A stretch of DNA of 64,000 bases from an uncultured Pirellulales bacterium (GTDB lineage: Bacteria; Planctomycetota; Planctomycetia; Pirellulales; Thermoguttaceae), in the NCBI GenBank assembly GCA_938015445.1, contig CALLPE010000026.1, positions 41,213 through 105,212 of the forward strand, given 5' to 3'. The notes below the pieces were generated by a model. That model was not told the origin of the DNA. It saw only the letters and a program-made list of their open reading frames with translations, and did not search any database. Shown here one piece after another: positions 1 to 8,894 of the stretch (within the stretch, counting starts at the first letter, position 1; each line of letters opens with the position of its first letter). The translations under genes and the position numbers were made by a program.

Positions 1-2786
1 GTGATCTTCAGCACCTCGTTCTTGATGGTGTACTTCAGGTGCAGCGGCTCCAAAATCAGGTTCAGCGCGCTTTTCAGAGTGATCTCCTGCCGCAGGTCGA
101 TCGTCACCGGCGTGTCGGTGGTCACGCCCTCTTGAGCCAGACCTTGCGGGTCGAGATAGAGGTTTACGTCGGCCACCTTGGCCAGGTAATCCAACACCCG
201 ACCCAACGAGGCATTCTGGAACTGCAACGACACCGGCGTGCGGAGCTTGCGCTCGATTTCCATTTCGCGTTCCGAGCGGGCCCGGCCACGCTGGGTGGCG
301 AACCGTGCCCGGCTGCGCGTCAGTTGCTCCCACTGGCGTGCATCGCCGTGCTGGTAGGGACGCATGTCGTCGAAGGCTATTGCAGCTTCTTCCACGCGGC
401 CCAGGGCGCGGACGAACATGTCCTCTTTGGCCGCCTTGACCGCCTCGTTGTTCATGAACCGGCGGACGAACTTCGACTGCCACAGAAGCTGCTGGCTGAC
501 GGGGTTCTGCGGATCAAGCTCCGCCGCCCGCTTGGCCACTACCTCGGCTTCTTCGAATCGCTGCTCGTCCATCAGCCGGTTGAACTCGTTGACCAGCAAG
601 GCGTACTTGGCTTCCACCTCGACTTTCAACTTCTGTTGTCGGTTGATATCGTCTAGAATCTGCCGGTTGCGTTCCTCCAGGTCGATGTGCGGCCTGTTGT
701 GCTCGATGAACTGCTTCGTCTCGGCAATCGCCCGGTCCAAATGAGCCAACAGCCGGTTGCGCGTGGCGGAATCCAGCCCGGCGCCCTCGACCCGCGTGCG
801 CGTTTCTTCCAACAGTTTCAGGGCACCTTTGGGGTCAGAGGCCCGGAGGGCCTTCGCTTTGCTTTCCTGCGCTAGCACATCCTGGTAAGCCTGGCGTGCC
901 TGGGCCGACAGGGCCATGGCGGCTTCTTCGGCTGCCGGACGGCCGGGCTGCTCGCCGGGACGCGCCGCCGGCGGGGAAAGCAACGTGAGCCTTTCGCGCA
1001 AACGGTGCTGCGACTCGGGGTCCAACTCGTTCATGTAGTTGGCCGCTTGACGGAAAAACTGGTACGCCCGATCTTTGTCGTGGGCGCGCAACGCCTCCTC
1101 GCCCTGCCGCAACAGCGACATGCCGACCGTTTCACGGGGTTGTGCGGGCGGGCGCAGCTCGTTGTTACCCTCGGGGCGCGGCGGCGCAGGCGTCGGAACC
1201 TGCGCCACAGTGAAGTAGCTGTCCGGACGCACAGCGCTTTCATGCCCGGCAAGCACCGTTCGTGTGCCGTCGGCGTGAGGCTGATAGAATGCCCGCTCGG
1301 CCGGACGGTCCGCCGGTCCGGTTCCCCCGGCATGAGTGACCGGATAAGTCGCCGAGGCCGGCAGGACTTCCGATTGCCGACTGCGCGCCACGCGGATTTC
1401 ATACAGAAGCTGGCCGGGTTGGTTTTCTGGCGGGCCGAAGACCTCGTCGGGCAGGCGCATGCGCGCGGCGCGCTTCGCCAGATCCTCAGCCCACTGATAT
1501 TGCCCGGCCGCTAGCGCCTCGCGCGCTTTGCGCACCAGCTCCAAAGCCTCTTGGCGAAGCTCCGGAGTCACGTTGCCTATCGGCACACTGGGGGAGGGTG
1601 GCCCCTCGTCGCCTCCTGATCGGCCCAGAAGGCCGTCGTTTGCCTGCGAAGCGAACTGGACCTGGGCGCTCCCGCCGTAGCTGGTCGGGCCGAATTGTCG
1701 CCGTGCCGCAGCTATCTGCCGTAACAAGTCCTGGGGTGTCTGCTCGAATGGACTGTAAGTTATGCCTTGTCTGGCGGCTTGGTTGGCCAGTTCTTCGGCC
1801 TCGGACAGGTCCCCGCAGCGCAACAAACCGTATGCCTGCTCGATCAACAGCTTGGCATAAGCACGACGATAACCTTCCGTGTTGTTGGGCATGGCCATTA
1901 CATCTTGATGGCGGCGGATAAGCGCCTCGACCCGCTCGGGCGTGTCGCCCATGGGGTCGAATTGGGCTTGCTGTGCTCTGGCTTGTTGCAGCAGAGTCTG
2001 TGCCCGGCGAACATCCCCAACGGCTAGCGCCTTCCGCGCCGCGCGCAACAGCTCCAGACCGCTGCCGCTGCCGGCCGGCGTTGTCCCGGCGATGTCCGCT
2101 GTGCCGCCACCAACGCCTGGCAAATTGGCAAGATTGCTCGCAGGGGGTTGCGGTCCGCCGAAGCCCAACCCGCTTGGTAAGCCGCTATGCGACTCGGCAG
2201 CCGGCGAAGTGGCTACCGCCCGGCCAAATGGCGAACTGCGTGTATCGCCCTGCGGCATGGCGGGCACACCGGGATGGTTGTCCACCGCCGGCAAGGGCCT
2301 CGCCCGCGCCTGATCCAGAATGCTTCCGCCTGCGCCGTGCGGGGCTTCGCGACGGGCGAACGGGTCGCTGGCCGGGGCGTGGGAGTGCCGGGGGCCGGAG
2401 CCGGGTGAGAAGAGCTGGCTGGGACGGCTGGCTCCTTCAGCGGCAGTTTTACGTTTTTGCTCTAGGGCCTTGCGAACCTTGGCCGGTGTGTCTTCCAGCG
2501 ACAACAGGCTGTAACTGACTTTCAACGACTCGGCCTGCGAGATCAACGCTTCGGCGGCTTCCAGGTCGCCGGCGTTGATGGCCTCGCGCGCCCGCGCCAA
2601 CAGATCAGCCGCTTGCCGCCGTTTTTGCTCGGCGGTAAGTCCGGCCGTCGGCTCGGCAGCCAGCGATGCCCTTTCGCCGAAGGCCCCGTTCGAGGCATCC
2701 CGCAAACCAAAAAGGTTTGCCACTGCCATCAGTCCCAGCGTGATGCCGCCCAGAACGATCAGCAATCTTGCGGTCGTGTTCAACAC
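1..2786 (-). CDS. Secretin-like (GspD/type II-III secretion family) protein, C-terminus beyond window
   Basis: Incomplete gene leaving the left edge; 928 codons are visible. I place the start at GTG 2786, just after AAGGAG; TTG 2783 is equally possible, and ATG 2801 is in frame but has no ribosome site. Residues about 7-28 form a hydrophobic signal or anchor. They are followed by at least four degenerate 45-55 residue helical repeats (core pattern AREALxxGDxxxAExLxxQA) joined by Pro/Ser/Gly-rich linkers. The last 80 visible residues look like a secretin short N-terminal (STN) domain: LQFQNASLGRVLDYLA, a LYLDP segment and ALNLILEPLHLKYTIKNE. In secretins this domain precedes the outer-membrane ring. 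A protein with repeats plus STN is common in planctomycetes and is usually annotated as a general secretion protein. The beta-barrel part is not visible, so the final assignment is inferred. Confidence 0.75.
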   Translation of the reverse strand, partial: MLNTTARLLIVLGGITLGLMAVANLFGLRDASNGAFGERASLAAEPTAGLTAEQKRRQAADLLARAREAINAGDLEAAEALISQAESLKVSYSLLSLEDTPAKVRKALEQKRKTAAEGASRPSQLFSPGSGPRHSHAPASDPFARREAPHGAGGSILDQARARPLPAVDNHPGVPAMPQGDTRSSPFGRAVATSPAAESHSGLPSGLGFGGPQPPASNLANLPGVGGGTADIAGTTPAGSGSGLELLRAARKALAVGDVRRAQTLLQQARAQQAQFDPMGDTPERVEALIRRHQDVMAMPNNTEGYRRAYAKLLIEQAYGLLRCGDLSEAEELANQAARQGITYSPFEQTPQDLLRQIAAARRQFGPTSYGGSAQVQFASQANDGLLGRSGGDEGPPSPSVPIGNVTPELRQEALELVRKAREALAAGQYQWAEDLAKRAARMRLPDEVFGPPENQPGQLLYEIRVARSRQSEVLPASATYPVTHAGGTGPADRPAERAFYQPHADGTRTVLAGHESAVRPDSYFTVAQVPTPAPPRPEGNNELRPPAQPRETVGMSLLRQGEEALRAHDKDRAYQFFRQAANYMNELDPESQHRLRERLTLLSPPAARPGEQPGRPAAEEAAMALSAQARQAYQDVLAQESKAKALRASDPKGALKLLEETRTRVEGAGLDSATRNRLLAHLDRAIAETKQFIEHNRPHIDLEERNRQILDDINRQQKLKVEVEAKYALLVNEFNRLMDEQRFEEAEVVAKRAAELDPQNPVSQQLLWQSKFVRRFMNNEAVKAAKEDMFVRALGRVEEAAIAFDDMRPYQHGDARQWEQLTRSRARFATQRGRARSEREMEIERKLRTPVSLQFQNASLGRVLDYLAKVADVNLYLDPQGLAQEGVTTDTPVTIDLRQEITLKSALNLILEPLHLKYTIKNEVLKI

Positions 2787-3829
2787 GATTCTCCTTTCCA
2801 TACGCGCGTTGTGCCGATAGGTTCAAACTTTTCAGGGCCAGTGGCACTCCTGCCGCGCAGGCAGGACGCCCCCACCGGATTGTTTGCTACTGACGAACTT
2901 CTGCCGGCCGTGGTCGGCTGAGACCCTTCCACTGCCCGGCAAGCCTGACAAGCAACTCGATTAGCTTTTCCGATTAGCTTTCTGGAACTGGAAGAAGGGA
3001 GCGGTTAAATACACGCAGCAGCAAAACCGGTCAAGGCCAAATTTGAAAAAATTGTCCGCGTCGAGGTGCCAACCCGCGGTACAGATTTCCCAAGCTCTGG
3101 CGGCGACGGGATTTCAGTTCGACAAGACCTGTTCGCGCCGCACCATCAACCCAGCAACCCAATGCCCAAGAAAACCGCTTGCCAACGTTGGCGAGAAATA
3201 AAGAAAACCGCTCACCAGAAGCAAAAAGCCGTCGAACTCCCGCTGAGACAAGCGCGTTGCAATGCCGCTGAGGCACAGATGGCCCTCAGTGAAACTATGC
3301 GTATGTTCAGCAAAAAGTCGAGCGTTGGAATAAATCGGCCGCCGGCCACATTTTCGTGCACAGATCGACCACCGGGCACACGCAGGCCCCCAGCGCCAAG
3401 CGCAGTACGTCCGCAAGAGCTATTAACGCGATTGCTCCGACGTGATCGCAAAAATGGAGCTGCGGCTTCGGCGGAGCTTGTGCCGATGCGTGCAGAACCA
3501 TCGCTGTTGCTTTCCGACCGTGCCGTTGCTTAAGTCTGTGGCGCACAAGGTAGCACGATATTGCCTGCCGGTAGAGGCGGCCGCCAACGCCCGAGGTCAT
3601 CCACCCGAAAACCGAAATGCCGCAGCACCCCCGTGGGTAGAGGCGGCCGCCAGCACCGCAGGTCATCCACCATGCCACTGCTTAGCGGCACTTTGGGGAA
3701 GCAATTTTCAACTGCTGTAACAACGTACCTGAATAGATGCGCCGAGTAGCGAAGACGCTGTCCGCACGAAATTACTGGAGATTCAGCCCATACCGGCGTT
3801 GGGGCATTTCGGCCTCTGTGTGGAGTTAT
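2787..3829. other. Gene-free stretch with a 36-bp direct repeat
   Basis: About 1 kb between the secretin start and the receiver-domain stop. Open frames exist on both strands but are rich in Arg, Ala and Pro, have no good ribosome site and show no family motif, so I call no gene. It should hold the promoter of the secretin gene. A direct repeat at 3570-3671 is listed separately. Confidence 0.6.
3570..3671. repeat. Two copies of a 36-bp direct repeat
   Basis: Copies at 3570-3605 and 3636-3671 begin GGTAGAGGCGGCCGCCA and end AGGTCATCCACC. They differ at four central positions and start 66 bp apart. Each contains a GGCGGCCGCC-like palindromic core. Confidence 0.8.
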
Positions 3830-4228
3830 TCAGCCGTAGGGGTACTCCCAGTTGTATGCCGTGCGCATGGCCTGCGCGACCACGTCGGTCAGCTCGTTGA
3901 GCGCCACAGGTTTGCGGAGTATCGAAAAGGCATTGGCTTGTCGGGCTTGTTGAAGGATGGTCTCGTCGAGTTGAGCCGTCAGCAGGATGATGGGCAGCAA
4001 TTCGTTGATCTGCTTGACCAACTGAAGAGTTTCCAGGCCGGTCAACCGCGGCATGTGAACATCCAGCAACAGCAAGTGTACCGGCTCGCGGCAGACGATT
4101 TCTAGTGCCTCCTGGCCGTCGCTGGCCGCAAGGGTGCGGAATCCGCGCCGCGCGAACACGCCACACAGCGTCTGGCGGAACCCAGCGTCGTCGTCGGTGA
4201 TCAGCAGCGATGGCGTCCTGATCAACAT
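3830..4228 (-). CDS. Single-domain response regulator (receiver domain only)
   Basis: A 132-residue stand-alone REC domain. The acidic cluster is TDDD at 11-14, the phospho-acceptor is Asp56 in LLLLDVHMP, the switch residue is Thr84 and the conserved lysine is Lys106 in RKP. All key residues are present, so it should accept phosphate from a histidine kinase. There is no output domain; such proteins act by protein contact, for example in phosphorelay or motility control. No kinase gene is adjacent, so the partner is unknown. The start is ATG 4228; a longer overlapping frame in another register is a shadow. Confidence 0.92.
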   Translation of the reverse strand: MLIRTPSLLITDDDAGFRQTLCGVFARRGFRTLAASDGQEALEIVCREPVHLLLLDVHMPRLTGLETLQLVKQINELLPIILLTAQLDETILQQARQANAFSILRKPVALNELTDVVAQAMRTAYNWEYPYG

Positions 4229-4532
4229 GCTTGCGGCCCGTCAAAACATGCGTGATACACAGCGCTATGCAACGGCCAAACTTCAGGAGGTGCAAGTGTC
4301 GTGCCGCTGACGTCGCCAATAAGGTTTCCGGGCGGTTGTCACATCGTAACTTACTTTCTAACAATATCTTACACCGTAGTTACCACTGCTGCCACTGTGA
4401 ACTGTCGTCCGCCGTGGCCGCGAAGTGAACCGATGCCGCCCGGGCCGACTCCGTGCCAATTTGGCAGCAGCACGACCACCCGGTACTCGGAATGCGGTTG
4501 CGGCCCGCCGCACGCTGGCACGAGGCATTCCC

Positions 4533-4580
4533 GCATGACTGGTAGCGCTGCACGCACGCATGACTGGTAGCGCTGCACGC
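4533..4580. repeat. 23-bp exact direct repeat, period 25
   Basis: GCATGACTGGTAGCGCTGCA and three further bases occur at 4533-4555 and again at 4558-4580. The unit is not seen at the other repeat loci of this window. Confidence 0.85.
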
Positions 4581-4941
4581 CGTTTATAAATCGGTCCTGT
4601 CAACCCGCTCGTATTCCCCTCCGCTTGCACGTTCACATGGCATCCTGTAGGCTTCCCTGTTAGGCTGGGCGGCGTCGGGCGATGTGGCTGATAATGCAAT
4701 TGGCTGCTTTGAGCGGTTGACGCCTGCTATTAAGGCCGCGTTTTCAATACCATTGGCTTTAAACAGGCGGTCGACAGGCAGCCGCGGAGCGGGGGTAATT
4801 GCGCGGCCATAGCAGCAGAAGCCATTGGCTAACAACAGCCGTACTTCGGTGCTGCGCTTCGCCGCAGAACGCGCTGCGAAAAGTTGCAGGCTGCAAGCTC
4901 GTCTGCGTGCATTACTCGGGGAGCAAAATGTTATCTCTCCG

Positions 4942-4994
4942 CATCCGCTGCTAGCTTGGGTCAAACAGCATCCGCGCGAAGGTTCGGCTAAGCC
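4942..4994 (+). pseudogene. 53-bp inverted copy of the 5' coding part of the Kelch gene
   Basis: These bases match the minus strand of 8571-8623 with about four mismatches. In the parental reading frame the copy still reads HPLLAWVKQHPREGSAKP, then stops at TGA 4996. It ends at the base before the TTG start of the dehydrogenase gene. Flanking sequence on either side does not match, so only this fragment was copied. Confidence 0.8.
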
Positions 4995-6473
4995 TTGAGC
5001 AAGATGGTATCGCGCTGCGAGCAAGATGATCCGGCGACCAGGCCCAGCACGGAGTACCATCCAGTGTCAAGCGATCAGGGCAACTCGAAGCTTACTGCGG
5101 CGCAGCAACGGGCGTTGCGCAACGTCCGCCAGATGCTCGAGCGGAACCGCAGCCAACCGGAGCCTGGTGCTGTTGCTGGAGCTGCACCGCCGATAAGTTC
5201 CGTGGGCATAGTAGGAACAGGGCTGATGGGCTCTTCGATCGCCGCCGCCCACTTGCGCCATGCCGTGCCGGTCGTGGTGTACGACCTTGATCCGCAGGTA
5301 CTGGACAGTGCTGTGCAGCGCATCGCCGAGCAGATAGCAGCTTATGTTCCGCAGCCGTCGCCGCTGCCGGAGGGATGGCAATCGCAATTGACCATCAGCG
5401 ACAATTTACAAGCAGCCGCGGCGTGCGATCTGGTGATCGAATGCATCTTGGAGTCCTTTCCGGCAAAAAGTGCGCTGCTTGTGCAACTGGAATCGCTGCT
5501 GGGCCAGCAGGCGGTGCTGGTTTCCAATACCTCGACCATTCCCATCGGACGGCTCGGGGCCGCACTGACCCGCCCGGAGCGGTTCTGCGGTTTCCATTTT
5601 TGTCATCCTGTGCCGCAAAGGCCGCTTGTGGAAATAGTTCGTGGCCCGAAAACTTCCGCCCACACCATTGCCAGGCTGCTGGCCCACGCCAGGCGGATCG
5701 GCCGAATTGCCATTGTGGTGCAAGACGGGCCGGGCTTTGTCGTCAACCGACTGCTGTTTCCGCTGGCTTCCGAAGCCCTGGATTTGCTGTTGGAGGGAGC
5801 ATCTATCGAGGCCATCGAACAGGCGACCGCCGAGTTTGGCTGGGCGAAAGGCCCGCTGCGATTGTTGGACGAAATCGGGCTAGACATCGTTTTGCAGGGC
5901 GGGGTGGTTCTTTCCGAGTCGTTTCCCGAGCGGATTGCCGCCTCGCCGCTGCTGGTGGCGATGGTCAAGCAGGGCTTGCTGGGGCGGAAGTCGGGGGCAG
6001 GGTTTTTCGTCTACTCCAGCCCAAAACAGCCAGCTTCGGCCGACGCGCTTCGGCAGCCCAATCCGGCTGCGCAGGCGATCATCGACCGGGTGGCCTCCCA
6101 GTGGGCTCGGCCCGCCGAGAAACACACACCGCAGACGATACTCATGCGTCTGCTGTTGCCGATGGTTTTGGAAGCCTCGCGGATTATCGAAGAAAACAAG
6201 GTACAAGACCCGCGCGACATCGACCTGGCCGCTATCTTCGGACTGGGCTTCCCAGAGTTGCAAGGTGGACTGCTGTGGTGGGCCGACACCTTCGGGCCAA
6301 CGCGGCTGCTGAATATGCTGCGCAGCTTGGAGCATCTGGGAGCGCGCGCTCAGCCCACCCCCTTGCTGCGCGAGATGGCCCGCCGCGATGTCCGCTTCTA
6401 TCAGCTTACAGGCGGAGCGATGCCTCGGGGACGACGGCAAGACTCGGCCGACGATTGCAGCGGAAGTCTTTAG
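4995..6473 (+). CDS. 3-hydroxyacyl-CoA dehydrogenase
   Basis: Oxidises 3-hydroxyacyl-CoA to 3-ketoacyl-CoA with NAD in fatty-acid beta-oxidation. The 492-residue protein has about 68 residues of N-terminal leader, then a Rossmann domain with GTGLMG at 74-79 and the acidic end of beta-2 in VYDLD. The catalytic pair is probably His201 and Glu213 (HFCHP, then PLVEIV); the usual Asn of HFFNP is His204. A GPGFVVNRLL segment opens the C-terminal helical domain, which appears duplicated. No enoyl-CoA hydratase domain is fused, unlike FadB/FadJ. The start is uncertain: TTG 4995 follows an in-frame stop at 4989 and abuts the Kelch-gene fragment, and ATG 5004 is the alternative. Confidence 0.88.
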   Translation: MSKMVSRCEQDDPATRPSTEYHPVSSDQGNSKLTAAQQRALRNVRQMLERNRSQPEPGAVAGAAPPISSVGIVGTGLMGSSIAAAHLRHAVPVVVYDLDPQVLDSAVQRIAEQIAAYVPQPSPLPEGWQSQLTISDNLQAAAACDLVIECILESFPAKSALLVQLESLLGQQAVLVSNTSTIPIGRLGAALTRPERFCGFHFCHPVPQRPLVEIVRGPKTSAHTIARLLAHARRIGRIAIVVQDGPGFVVNRLLFPLASEALDLLLEGASIEAIEQATAEFGWAKGPLRLLDEIGLDIVLQGGVVLSESFPERIAASPLLVAMVKQGLLGRKSGAGFFVYSSPKQPASADALRQPNPAAQAIIDRVASQWARPAEKHTPQTILMRLLLPMVLEASRIIEENKVQDPRDIDLAAIFGLGFPELQGGLLWWADTFGPTRLLNMLRSLEHLGARAQPTPLLREMARRDVRFYQLTGGAMPRGRRQDSADDCSGSL

Positions 6474-6585
6474 GCTTTTTCCGTCGCACAGCCTTTGATC
6501 ATTTTTCCGTCGCGCGGCTCTCGATGAAGTCCATGGGCAAGCCTCGAATCGCGTGTTACTGTAACGCGCCGTTTAACCGGACCAT

Positions 6586-8733
6586 TCACTGGTGCCACGG
6601 ACCGACGTACGGCACATAAAAGCGTCGCCACTCGCGACGCGACCATACTGGCTGCGATGGTTCGCCCTCCTGACCCAGTGCGTCCACGGCCACGATCTCA
6701 TAGCGCCGGGTGACTTCCCCGGCCTGCTCGTCGAGGAACTCGGTAGTGTAAATAGGCTGGGGCGTAAGCCGCACGATCGGATCGGTATCCCAGCGGCCGT
6801 TGAAACGGTACACGTAGTAACCCTTCAGACCAGGTGCGGGATGAGCCTGCCATTTCAGCCGCGTCTTTCCGCCTTCTTCCTCTTTGGAAAACACATGCTG
6901 TACCGCCGATGGATAAGTGAACACCAGCGGCGAGGGCCCGCTTTCCACTCCCAGCCGATTGACCGCTATTACCCGATAAGCATACACCGCAAATCTGTAG
7001 GGTTTGCCGGCCGGGTTGAGCTGGTCGGGGCGCAGTTGGCGTTCCACCGTAAGAGGCGTCTGCGGGTCGTGCTGGCCGGCCGCCAAGTCGATTGTCGTAT
7101 CGACGAACTTGGTTTCGGTTATGGGTTTAGTAGTCAATCGCTCGAACCGCCCAATGCTTCGCACCTGTCCGACGGCCCACTCGGAGGCCTGCGGATATTG
7201 CTTGGCTATTCGCGCCACTTGGCTAGCGGAGTAAACAGCCACCTCCGCCCGCTCCACATGGTAGCCGACCGCGTCTTCGGCCGGCGCTGTCCAGTACAAC
7301 TCAACGCGCTTCGGCTCAACGGCCGCGCAGAGCACATCGAGCACAACCGGCGGCTGGGCGCGCGCAAAAGCCGAGCGGCGGGGAACGCCATCGGCCCCAG
7401 TGGCAATGACCTGATAGCAATACAGCTTGCCGCTCTCTACTTTTGAGTCCTCCAGCTCGGTGCTGGTGGTCGTGGCCACAGTGGTGCGCTCAGCCGGTCC
7501 CCAAGGCTTGGCAGCTTCCCAGCGCTGGACTTGATACTGCGCCGACGAAACCCCCGGCGGCGCCTGCCAAGCCAGTTTCACACCGCGTTGGGTGGTTACT
7601 GCGCGGACGTTCTGCGGCCCAGGCAGCCACCGGGCCTTGGCCGGCGGTGGCACTTCTGCATAGCGGAACGTCCAGATCTGCTGCTCGTCCTTGGTGCGAT
7701 TCTCCAGCACGAACAGATTCACATCGGGCAAATACAGCAGCACGCGGTTCCGGGCGCCAGACGGATCCGGCTCCTGCGGCACGTTTATCCGGCGCCACTC
7801 GGGCTTTTGAGGGTCGAGCACCCAGGTCTCGTGCCCCTGCTTGCCCAGCACCGAGCAAAGCACGATGCCGTTGTGGAGGTCGGCGGCCAGTACTGGGCAG
7901 CTTTTTTCCGCCGGCGGATGCGCCTTGACCGGCAGAATGCTCCACTGATTGGCATCCAGGTCGAACGCCCAGGTCTGGTTGTAGTCGGCAAACTGGGAAC
8001 CGAAGAGGATGAAGCGCGCGCCGTCGTAACAGAACCCCGGCTGCGAGAGGTTGCGCGGCGGTCCGCCTTCGGGCGGACTGCTAGGTTTAAGATCGTGCCA
8101 CGTGTTGGTGTACAGATCATAAGCCGCCGTGCCGTAGGCCGCATTTTCGCCGCCGTGGATGACCGTCACCCCACGGATCGGATCGTATGCCGCGCCGCGC
8201 AGCCCATGCGGCCAGATTTCAGGTGCAGGCCGCATCGCCCGCCAAGTATTGCTGTCCAAGTCGTAAGCCCAAACCGAGCTGTCCTTCAGCGCTATCTCTC
8301 GATACGACTGCCACCCGTGGCTGCCACTGAACGAACGAAAGCGGAGGAACTTTCGCAGCCCTTCGTGGAATACGTTTTGCTGGGTGCAGCAAACGCCGGG
8401 CGGGGCGTCGTTGGGTTCCTTCAGCGTCCACGTGTCTGTGGCCAGATCGTACGTCCAGGTTTCTGAGTTCTGCTCGCCGCCGCCTCCCTGATTGTGGCCG
8501 CCGTAACGAATCAGCAGCTTCCGCAGCGGATCGTAGCCGTAAGAGGTCTCGTAGCCCATCCGCGGCGAGGGTTTGGCCGAACCTTCGCGCGGATGCTGTT
8601 TGACCCACGCTAGAAGCGGATGCGGCTGTTGGCCCGCCGCGTTTTCCGCAGCTTGGCCTAGCGAAGTCTCTGCGAGCCACGACGCGACCAACAATCCCAA
8701 CACAGCGCTGGCACGACGTACTCGATTAGCCAT
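6586..8733 (-). CDS. Secreted Kelch-repeat beta-propeller with fibronectin type III-like domains
   Basis: 715 residues from ATG 8733, which has GGAGG eight bases upstream. A signal peptide (MANRVRRASAVLGLLVASWL, cleavage near AAEN) is followed by about 300 residues of Kelch-type repeats: YGG, ETWTYDLATDTW, SVWAYDLDSNTW, TAAYDLYTNTW, QTWAFDLDANQW. From about residue 370 come three fibronectin-III-like segments (VKLAWQAP, VELYWTAP, TRLKWQAHP). It is probably an exported binding or scaffold protein; no enzyme motif is seen. It lies downstream of the sulfatase on the same strand with a 160-bp gap. Part of its 5' coding sequence is copied in inverted orientation at 4942-4994. Confidence 0.85.
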   Translation of the reverse strand: MANRVRRASAVLGLLVASWLAETSLGQAAENAAGQQPHPLLAWVKQHPREGSAKPSPRMGYETSYGYDPLRKLLIRYGGHNQGGGGEQNSETWTYDLATDTWTLKEPNDAPPGVCCTQQNVFHEGLRKFLRFRSFSGSHGWQSYREIALKDSSVWAYDLDSNTWRAMRPAPEIWPHGLRGAAYDPIRGVTVIHGGENAAYGTAAYDLYTNTWHDLKPSSPPEGGPPRNLSQPGFCYDGARFILFGSQFADYNQTWAFDLDANQWSILPVKAHPPAEKSCPVLAADLHNGIVLCSVLGKQGHETWVLDPQKPEWRRINVPQEPDPSGARNRVLLYLPDVNLFVLENRTKDEQQIWTFRYAEVPPPAKARWLPGPQNVRAVTTQRGVKLAWQAPPGVSSAQYQVQRWEAAKPWGPAERTTVATTTSTELEDSKVESGKLYCYQVIATGADGVPRRSAFARAQPPVVLDVLCAAVEPKRVELYWTAPAEDAVGYHVERAEVAVYSASQVARIAKQYPQASEWAVGQVRSIGRFERLTTKPITETKFVDTTIDLAAGQHDPQTPLTVERQLRPDQLNPAGKPYRFAVYAYRVIAVNRLGVESGPSPLVFTYPSAVQHVFSKEEEGGKTRLKWQAHPAPGLKGYYVYRFNGRWDTDPIVRLTPQPIYTTEFLDEQAGEVTRRYEIVAVDALGQEGEPSQPVWSRREWRRFYVPYVGPWHQ

Positions 8734-8894
8734 GGAGACGCCTCCGATTAAACCATTTTCACTTCGAAGCACCGTGCTCGACTACCATTTGCCGTACAGC
8801 ATGCCGACACTCCGGTCCCCGACGCAGCGCTATACAACCGCGCGCCACAAGCCTGGGCCTTCGGCGGTTTGCCATAACCGTGCGCTCCAGCGGA

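Larger units (their letters stand above)
4229..4994. other. Gene-free stretch with tandem repeat and a gene fragment
   Basis: About 770 bp between the divergently arranged regulator and dehydrogenase genes. It holds a 23-bp exact repeat (4533-4580) and a 53-bp fragment of the Kelch gene (4942-4994). No other coding potential is convincing. Promoters for both neighbours must lie here. Confidence 0.55.

Noticed and set aside
2281..2460. Frameshift in the secretin gene
   Set aside because: A first reading suggested a frame change, but checking triplets showed one uninterrupted frame from the GTG to the window edge.
3066..3678. Overlapping frames on both strands (up to 155 codons)
   Set aside because: No start signal, biased composition, and no motif; part of them only reads through the direct repeat.
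3830..4228. Stand-alone receiver as the PhoB partner of the pst-linked kinase
   Set aside because: It lacks a DNA-binding domain and lies more than 50 kb away; nothing links the two.
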